Source: Holdemanella sp.
GTDB taxonomy: Bacteria; Bacillota_I; Bacilli_A; Erysipelotrichales; Erysipelotrichaceae
Direction of reading: 5' to 3'
Length of the DNA stretch: 11,246 nt
NCBI GenBank assembly: GCA_021442845.1
Contig: JABUSD010000014.1
Coordinates: forward strand, 1-11,246
Part shown: one piece after another, positions 7,711-11,246 of the stretch
Numbering within the stretch: position 1 is the first letter of the stretch
How the letters are laid out: each line of letters begins with the position of its first letter
Program-made: the position numbers and the translations under genes
The notes under the pieces: model-generated
Seen by the model: the letters and a program-made list of their open reading frames with translations, nothing else
Database searches by the model: none
Told to the model about the DNA's origin: nothing

Positions 7711-7738
7711 ATTTTATCACTTTATGAAAATTTTACAA
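7711..7738 (-). promoter_or_regulatory. Promoter of the buk-pta operon
   Basis: On the minus strand, TTGTAA (7738-7733), a 16-bp spacer, and TAAAAT (7716-7711) with an upstream TGA extended -10. The 11-mer AGTGATAAAAT also occurs in the promoter of the isopropylmalate synthase-like operon. The predicted 5' leader is about 20 nt. Confidence 0.6.
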
Positions 7739-7740
7739 TG

Positions 7741-7772
7741 AAAAAAAATAGGATTCTTTTCAAGAACCCTAT
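7741..7772 (-). terminator. Intrinsic terminator of the small secreted-protein gene
   Basis: An 11-bp stem, ATAGGGTTCTT (7772-7762) against AAGAATCCTAT (7758-7748), has one G-U pair and a tight 3-nt loop. Seven T follow on the minus strand (7747-7741). It lies 4 nt past the stop codon. Confidence 0.88.
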
Positions 7773-7776
7773 CCAA

Positions 7777-8067
7777 TTATTTATTTATAACAGCAATTTC
7801 TTCGCGTGCTTCTTTTACTGTAATCGCATTTGGATCGGTTTCACTATTATATTGAATTTCCGTTCCATCTTCAGTAATAAGCGTTGCTTCCCCTTTTAGA
7901 TAACCACCTTCAGGAAGCTGTACAACTTTATCCGTTTCTTCCATTGTGCTAAATGGATCCGATGCATATGTATTATTTGATCTATTAGAATCATTTGCCT
8001 TTACATACAGCAAAGGAAGTGAACATGCGATACCAGCTATTAAAATAAAGAATCCAAATTTTTTCAT
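7777..8067 (-). CDS. Small secreted protein of unknown function (96 aa)
   Basis: I do not recognise a family. Residues 1-24 form a plausible signal peptide: MKK, then a hydrophobic run (FGFFILIAGIACSLPLLYV), then VKA|ND as a likely signal peptidase I site. The Cys in GIAC has Gly rather than Leu/Val/Ile at -3, so it is a poor lipobox. The mature part (~72 residues) begins with a polar, Asn/Ser-rich linker followed by a short acidic region containing PEGGYLKGEATLITEDGTEI, whose alternating pattern suggests a few beta strands. There are no other cysteines. I chose 8067 over an in-frame ATG at 8076 because AAAGGA (8081-8076) overlaps the latter and sits 8 nt before the former. It appears monocistronic, with a probable promoter upstream and a strong terminator downstream. 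Confidence 0.75.
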   Translation of the reverse strand: MKKFGFFILIAGIACSLPLLYVKANDSNRSNNTYASDPFSTMEETDKVVQLPEGGYLKGEATLITEDGTEIQYNSETDPNAITVKEAREEIAVINK

Positions 8068-8104
8068 TTTTATCATCCTTTCTATCTATCCTAATTAATT
8101 TAAA

Positions 8105-8133
8105 ATGATAAACACAAATCAATATCTGAACAA
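8105..8133 (-). promoter_or_regulatory. Possible promoter of the small secreted-protein gene
   Basis: On the minus strand, TTGTTC (8133-8128), a 17-bp spacer and TATCAT (8110-8105) would give a leader of about 31 nt. The match is moderate, in very AT-rich DNA where chance matches are common. Confidence 0.35.
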
Positions 8134-8497
8134 CTTTACATATCCCTCATAGTAAGTCCTCTTTTCATGAATCTGCACAGATAACTCTCTTCCTAATTTA
8201 ATTATGAGGTTATAAGTATTACATTACAAGTTACACAACATACCAATAATTACATGTATTTTGTAATTTATTACAATTATTAAACTAGTAAAGATAAAGT
8301 GTAAATTATGCATATTTATGCCATATGTACTTCTTTTAATTAAATTGGAATGCAGATAGCTCTTCACACTTTCAGTATAGATGATTTAAAAAGTAAAAAT
8401 GAATGAATTGTTTGTACTATTAAACATAAAGCTTATACAAAATGGTATTGTATATAAGTTTTTAGATTTGAGATAAGATATATACAATGATAGGAAT
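8134..8497. other. Long AT-rich intergenic region with inverted repeats, no gene found
   Basis: Between the prfC terminator and the small secreted-protein gene I find no reading frame with a credible Shine-Dalgarno site on either strand. TTGTAATTTATTACAA (8261-8276) is a 7-bp inverted repeat with a 2-nt centre. It is nested inside a wider one formed by AATAATT (8245-8251) and AATTATT (8275-8281), with several TTACA copies nearby. Another imperfect hairpin lies at 8432-8458. The region could hold an operator or an untranslated RNA, but nothing in it is diagnostic. Confidence 0.4.
8432..8463 (+). terminator. Terminator-like hairpin facing the plus strand
   Basis: CTTATACAA (8432-8440), a 7-nt loop, then TTGTATATAAG (8448-8458) pair with a 2-nt bulge. 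TTTTT (8459-8463) follows in the plus direction. If real, it implies a plus-strand transcript in the gap or backs up transcription converging on prfC. The stem is AT-rich and weak. Confidence 0.25.
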
Positions 8498-8531
8498 AAA
8501 AAAAAGGAGAATTATATATCTAATTCTCCTT
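8498..8531 (-). terminator. Intrinsic terminator of prfC, overlapping its last codons
   Basis: An 11-bp perfect stem, AAGGAGAATTA (minus 8531-8521 and, as its complement, 8514-8504), with a 6-nt loop, runs into a T-run on the minus strand (8505-8498, partly used by the stem). The 5' arm encodes the final Lys-Glu-Asn and the first two bases of the TAG stop codon. Confidence 0.88.
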
Positions 8532-10112
8532 ATATTCCAATAGAATCAAATCTTTATTACGATCCTGAATTCCTTTGATTGTCCATGAGGATGCAAACAA
8601 CATTAAGAAGTTTCCTTTAAAATCCTGTAGGATTTTGGCATCCGATGACATACGTACGGATTTAGGATCAAAATTTTCATTGCCAATCCAGCGGACAAAT
8701 TGATAAGGTAAGGATTCACGAATGACTTCCACGTTATATTCTGATTTTAAACGATGTTCCAATACTTCAAATTGTAAGACACCAACAACACCGACATATA
8801 CTTTTTCAACCCCTGAGAAAGGTTCCTGATAAATCTGGATGGCCCCTTCCTGGGCAATCTGGGTTACCCCTTTGACAAACTGTTTACGTTTTAAGGTATC
8901 CTTTTGAATGACAAGGGCAAAGTGTTCAGGAGCAAAGGTTGGAATGGAATCATATTTAATCTGCAACCCATTGGCACAGACAGTATCGCCAATGTTGAAA
9001 ATACCTGGATCAAAGACACCGATGATATCCCCTGCATAAGCTTCATCAATGACTTCTCGATCACTGGCCATCATCTGCTGTGGCTGGGATAATTTCATCG
9101 ATTTATCTCTTTGCACATGATATACATTCATTTCCTTTTCAAACTTACCGGAACAGATTCGCATAAAGGCAATACGGTCTCGATGGGCTTTATTCATATT
9201 AGCCTGAATCTTAAAGACAAAGGCACTGAAATCCGTTTTAACTGGATCAATGATAGTATCCCCTGCCTTGCGGGCAAGTGGTGTAGGTGACATTTCCAGA
9301 TAGTTCTTTAAGAATGGTTCCACACCAAAATTCGTTAAGGCAGAACCAAAGAATACCGGTGTTAAAGATCCATTATGAACCATATCCAAATCAAATTCAT
9401 AGCTGGCTCCATCTAACAATTCAATATCATCCACTAGCTGCTGACGTAATTCTTCCCCAATTAATGCATCCAATGCAGCTGTATCTTCCAATTCAACTTC
9501 CACTTTTTCGGCAATTGATCGACCTCTACCTGAATTATCAAAGGCAAGAATATGTTTTTCACTACGATCATAAACCCCTTTAAAACGATCCCCCGAACCA
9601 ATTGGCCAGTTGACGGGATAGGTACCGATGCCAAATTCCGTTTCCAATTCTTCAATCAGATCAAATGGTGATTTGGCTTCGCGATCCATCTTATTGACAA
9701 AGGTAAAAATAGGAATATGACGCATAGCACAGACTTTAAATAATTTTCTTGTCTGTGGTTCAATACCACGGCTTCCATCAATGACCATAATAGCGCTATC
9801 CGCTGCCATTAAAGTACGATATGTATCTTCAGAAAAGTCCTGGTGTCCTGGTGTATCCAGGATATTGATACAGCAGTTATTGTATTCAAACTGAAGAACT
9901 GAGGATGTTACCGAGATTCCTCTCTGTTTTTCAATTTCCATCCAGTCTGATACCGCATGACGTGAATTCTTCTTTCCTTTGACAGCCCCTGCCATCTGAA
10001 TAGCGCCTCCATACAACAGAAACTTTTCCGTTAATGTTGTCTTACCAGCATCCGGGTGTGAAATAATCGCAAATGTTCTTCTTCTATTAATTTCATGTTC
10101 AAGATTTGACAT
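8520..10112 (-). CDS. prfC: Peptide chain release factor 3 (530 aa)
   Basis: RF3 is the translational GTPase that removes RF1/RF2 from the ribosome after peptide release. G-motifs are intact: SHPDAGKT (18-25, G1), RGISVTSS (64-71, G2), DTPGH (86-90, G3) and NKMD (140-143, G4). The combination SDWMEIEKQRGISVTSSV is typical of RF3 rather than EF-G. At 530 residues it equals the usual family length (about 525-530), with no C-terminal EF-G domain IV. The start at 10112 has GGAGG 5 nt upstream. An in-frame ATG at 10124 precedes that site, and a longer extension to 10163 would contain the predicted promoter, so both are rejected. It stands alone between a terminator upstream and one downstream, so it is probably monocistronic. 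Confidence 0.97.
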   Translation of the reverse strand: MSNLEHEINRRRTFAIISHPDAGKTTLTEKFLLYGGAIQMAGAVKGKKNSRHAVSDWMEIEKQRGISVTSSVLQFEYNNCCINILDTPGHQDFSEDTYRTLMAADSAIMVIDGSRGIEPQTRKLFKVCAMRHIPIFTFVNKMDREAKSPFDLIEELETEFGIGTYPVNWPIGSGDRFKGVYDRSEKHILAFDNSGRGRSIAEKVEVELEDTAALDALIGEELRQQLVDDIELLDGASYEFDLDMVHNGSLTPVFFGSALTNFGVEPFLKNYLEMSPTPLARKAGDTIIDPVKTDFSAFVFKIQANMNKAHRDRIAFMRICSGKFEKEMNVYHVQRDKSMKLSQPQQMMASDREVIDEAYAGDIIGVFDPGIFNIGDTVCANGLQIKYDSIPTFAPEHFALVIQKDTLKRKQFVKGVTQIAQEGAIQIYQEPFSGVEKVYVGVVGVLQFEVLEHRLKSEYNVEVIRESLPYQFVRWIGNENFDPKSVRMSSDAKILQDFKGNFLMLFASSWTIKGIQDRNKDLILLEYKEN

Positions 10113-10135
10113 AGTTTCCTCCATAGCCGTCAAAT

Positions 10136-10144
10136 AATATAACA
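10136..10144 (-). promoter_or_regulatory. Extended -10 promoter of prfC
   Basis: TGTTATATT on the minus strand (10144-10136) is an extended -10 element (TGn plus TATATT). There is only a poor -35 match 17 bp upstream (TATGAA). It lies after the preceding terminator and would give a leader of about 18 nt carrying GGAGG. Confidence 0.5.
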
Positions 10145-10174
10145 TATTTATTTCTAAATTCATATAGAAACATG

Positions 10175-10200
10175 AAAAAGGATATACATATGTACATCCT
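10175..10200 (-). terminator. Intrinsic terminator after the YgjP-type metallopeptidase
   Basis: On the minus strand an 8-bp stem, AGGATGTA with TATATCCT (one G-U pair), encloses the self-complementary loop CATATG. TTTTT follows (10179-10175, its first T shared with the stem). It starts within the stop codon at 10201-10199. Confidence 0.7.
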
Positions 10201-10819
10201 ATTGAATTTGGGGAAATGTAAAGTGTTTATATGGACTTTGAATCTTCTTATAGTCAGGTAACCATGATTCAAGAATATCATAAAATCTTTTAGAATGGTT
10301 CATTTCATAATAATGGGCACATTCATGTAGAATCACCGATATCGCAAATGCTTTTGATGTATAGATTAGATAGGAATTTAATTTCATTGTATTCGTCCTG
10401 GCATTAAAACTGCCCCATTTAGATTTAAATGGTTTATATTGTACCTTTATATCATTTAATTTCACTTGTCTTAAGATATCCTTTACAAGCGGTTCTAATA
10501 AGTTTTCGGAAAGAAAAGTAGTACACAATTCAAAATCTTTCTGATGTCTTATATAGAAAGTCGTATCCTTTACAAGACATGTATGGGATATACAGATTGT
10601 ATATGGTTTTCCAAATACTGAAATTGTATCCCCATCCTTTAATAAAGAAGACTGCTGGATATTTAATTGATTCACAATCCATTCCTGGTTTTCTTTAAGA
10701 AATTGTGTAATCCTTTCATCTGATTCATAATAAGGAGAAGTCACAATGACTTCTCCTTGTCTTATACGAATTCTTAAACGTTTACAATTTCCTTTTCTTA
10801 TTAATTTATATGGAATCAT
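10199..10819 (-). CDS. YgjP/M48-type zinc metallopeptidase (206 aa)
   Basis: This matches the YgjP-like (DUF45) metallopeptidase family, cytoplasmic proteins of about 200-240 residues with an unknown physiological substrate. The zinc site is HECAH (165-169) followed by the family's NHSKRFY (174-180), whose His175 is the likely third ligand. Upstream, KWGS (134-137) and KLNSYLIY (146-153) correspond to the family's RWGSC...LN..L block; the usual Cys is Phe here. No signal peptide or membrane segment is visible. The N-terminal half contains the usual K/R-rich strands (KRLRIRIR, 13-20). The gene starts 2 bp after the stop of the chimeric leuA-like gene (TAATTATG). There is no properly placed Shine-Dalgarno, only AGGA about 12 nt upstream, so translation probably depends on termination-reinitiation from that gene. 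Confidence 0.9.
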   Translation of the reverse strand: MIPYKLIRKGNCKRLRIRIRQGEVIVTSPYYESDERITQFLKENQEWIVNQLNIQQSSLLKDGDTISVFGKPYTICISHTCLVKDTTFYIRHQKDFELCTTFLSENLLEPLVKDILRQVKLNDIKVQYKPFKSKWGSFNARTNTMKLNSYLIYTSKAFAISVILHECAHYYEMNHSKRFYDILESWLPDYKKIQSPYKHFTFPQIQ

Positions 10820-10821
10820 AA

Positions 10822-11175
10822 TTAGGCAACATCCTGTATGATTTCTTTTGTGATTTCATCGATATAGGCATACATCTTTGATTGCTGATCTTTTGAATAA
10901 TCATCATATTTATTAATATCACGGATGATATCAATCATAGGAAGTGTACCATATAATTTCGATTGAGTTTCTTCAAACATCAGGAATAATTCAGCTGTAT
11001 CATAGAATTCAATCTTTTCTTCAAGGCTCATAGGAATGATGAGAGCCTGGTTGCCATCGCGCAAATCGACGCTGCACCAGACGGGGGCTTTATCAGGATA
11101 TTCTTTCTGGGCCCAGGACATATCGACGACGGGGGGCATAAAATAACCTTTTTTGTAATGTTCTACGTTTTTCAT
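10822..11175 (-). CDS. Chimeric short gene: N-terminus of 2-isopropylmalate synthase joined to an unrecognised tail (117 aa)
   Basis: Residues 1 to about 57 look like the N-terminus of a full-length LeuA (about 550 aa type): KKGYFMPPVVDMSWAQKEYP, then CSVDLRDGNQALI with the intact catalytic Arg-Asp motif, then MSLEEKIEF. The expected continuation into the TIM barrel (a GFKEIEVGFP-like segment) is absent. Residues 58-117 are a different, probably helical, acidic sequence (ELFLMFEETQSKLYG... MYAYIDEITKEIIQ) that I cannot place. Codon use changes at the join: 21 of 30 codons at residues 14-43 end in G or C, against 7 of 30 at residues 59-88. It cannot be an active synthase; a deletion fusion, insertion remnant or domesticated short protein are possible. 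The frame is open with no frameshift. The start has AGGAG 9 nt upstream, and the gene is coupled to the metallopeptidase. Confidence 0.7.
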   Translation of the reverse strand: MKNVEHYKKGYFMPPVVDMSWAQKEYPDKAPVWCSVDLRDGNQALIIPMSLEEKIEFYDTAELFLMFEETQSKLYGTLPMIDIIRDINKYDDYSKDQQSKMYAYIDEITKEIIQDVA

Positions 11176-11246
11176 ACTGCATCTCTCCTATGATCATGAA
11201 ATAAATTTAAAATAAATCATTACACAATCAAAATAAAAAAAATCTT
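11176..11246 (-). other. Upstream leader of the chimeric leuA gene, cut by the window edge
   Basis: AT-rich DNA holding AGGAG at 11189-11185. Weak promoter-like matches are present (for example TTGATT, 16 bp, TAAATT on the minus strand, 11229-11202). Near the edge is a T8 run (minus 11242-11235), which could be the tail of an upstream gene's terminator whose stem lies outside the window. Confidence 0.3.

Noticed and set aside
8245..8281. CRISPR-like or tandem repeat from the repeated TTACA words
   Set aside because: The copies are short, irregularly spaced and AT-rich; no regular repeat-spacer unit exists.
10113..10163. N-terminal extension of prfC
   Set aside because: It would contain the predicted promoter, and the RF3 family begins at about the MSNLEHEI residue with GGAGG 5 nt upstream.
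11176..11246. T-box or leucine leader/attenuator ahead of the leuA-like fragment
   Set aside because: Only 71 bases are visible, with no Leu-rich leader peptide and no recognisable T-box sequence.

Overview
The window looks like chromosomal DNA of an anaerobic, low-GC Gram-positive (Bacillota) fermenter, perhaps a gut Erysipelotrichia relative; that placement is inference. The base composition is AT-rich, Shine-Dalgarno sites are strong, intrinsic terminators are short, and the genes include pyruvate:ferredoxin oxidoreductase, phosphate acetyltransferase and butyrate kinase. All eight genes lie on the minus strand, so transcription runs from the right edge to the left. I see no tRNA, rRNA, CRISPR array, insertion sequence or phage gene.

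Right to left: (1) 10199-11175 holds a short chimeric gene, whose first ~57 codons are the N-terminus of 2-isopropylmalate synthase joined to an unrelated tail, followed 2 bp later by a YgjP-type metallopeptidase and a terminator. (2) 8520-10112 is prfC (release factor 3) with its own promoter and a terminator folded into its last codons. (3) 8077-8497 is an AT-rich gap with inverted repeats. (4) 7777-8067 is a small secreted protein of unknown function with its own terminator. (5) 5585-7685 is a butyrate kinase-phosphate acetyltransferase operon ending in a terminator. (6) 1575-5476 is a tight two-gene unit: an isopropylmalate-synthase-like protein that has lost its catalytic motifs but kept the regulatory domain, overlapping by 1 nt a fusion of a sugar-phosphate-isomerase-like TIM barrel with an acyl-CoA synthetase. 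(7) 1-1503 is the 5' part of nifJ (PFOR), cut by the left edge.

The left two thirds form an acyl-CoA and energy island. PFOR makes acetyl-CoA, Pta converts it to acetyl phosphate, and Buk makes ATP and a short-chain acid from an acyl phosphate. The acyl-CoA synthetase domain works the other way, activating an unknown acid to its CoA ester. The two-gene unit at 1575-5476 is the best candidate for an undescribed system: its architecture is unusual, its first protein cannot be an ordinary isopropylmalate synthase, and its promoter carries a good match to a CcpA (cre) operator. Its substrate cannot be read from the sequence.
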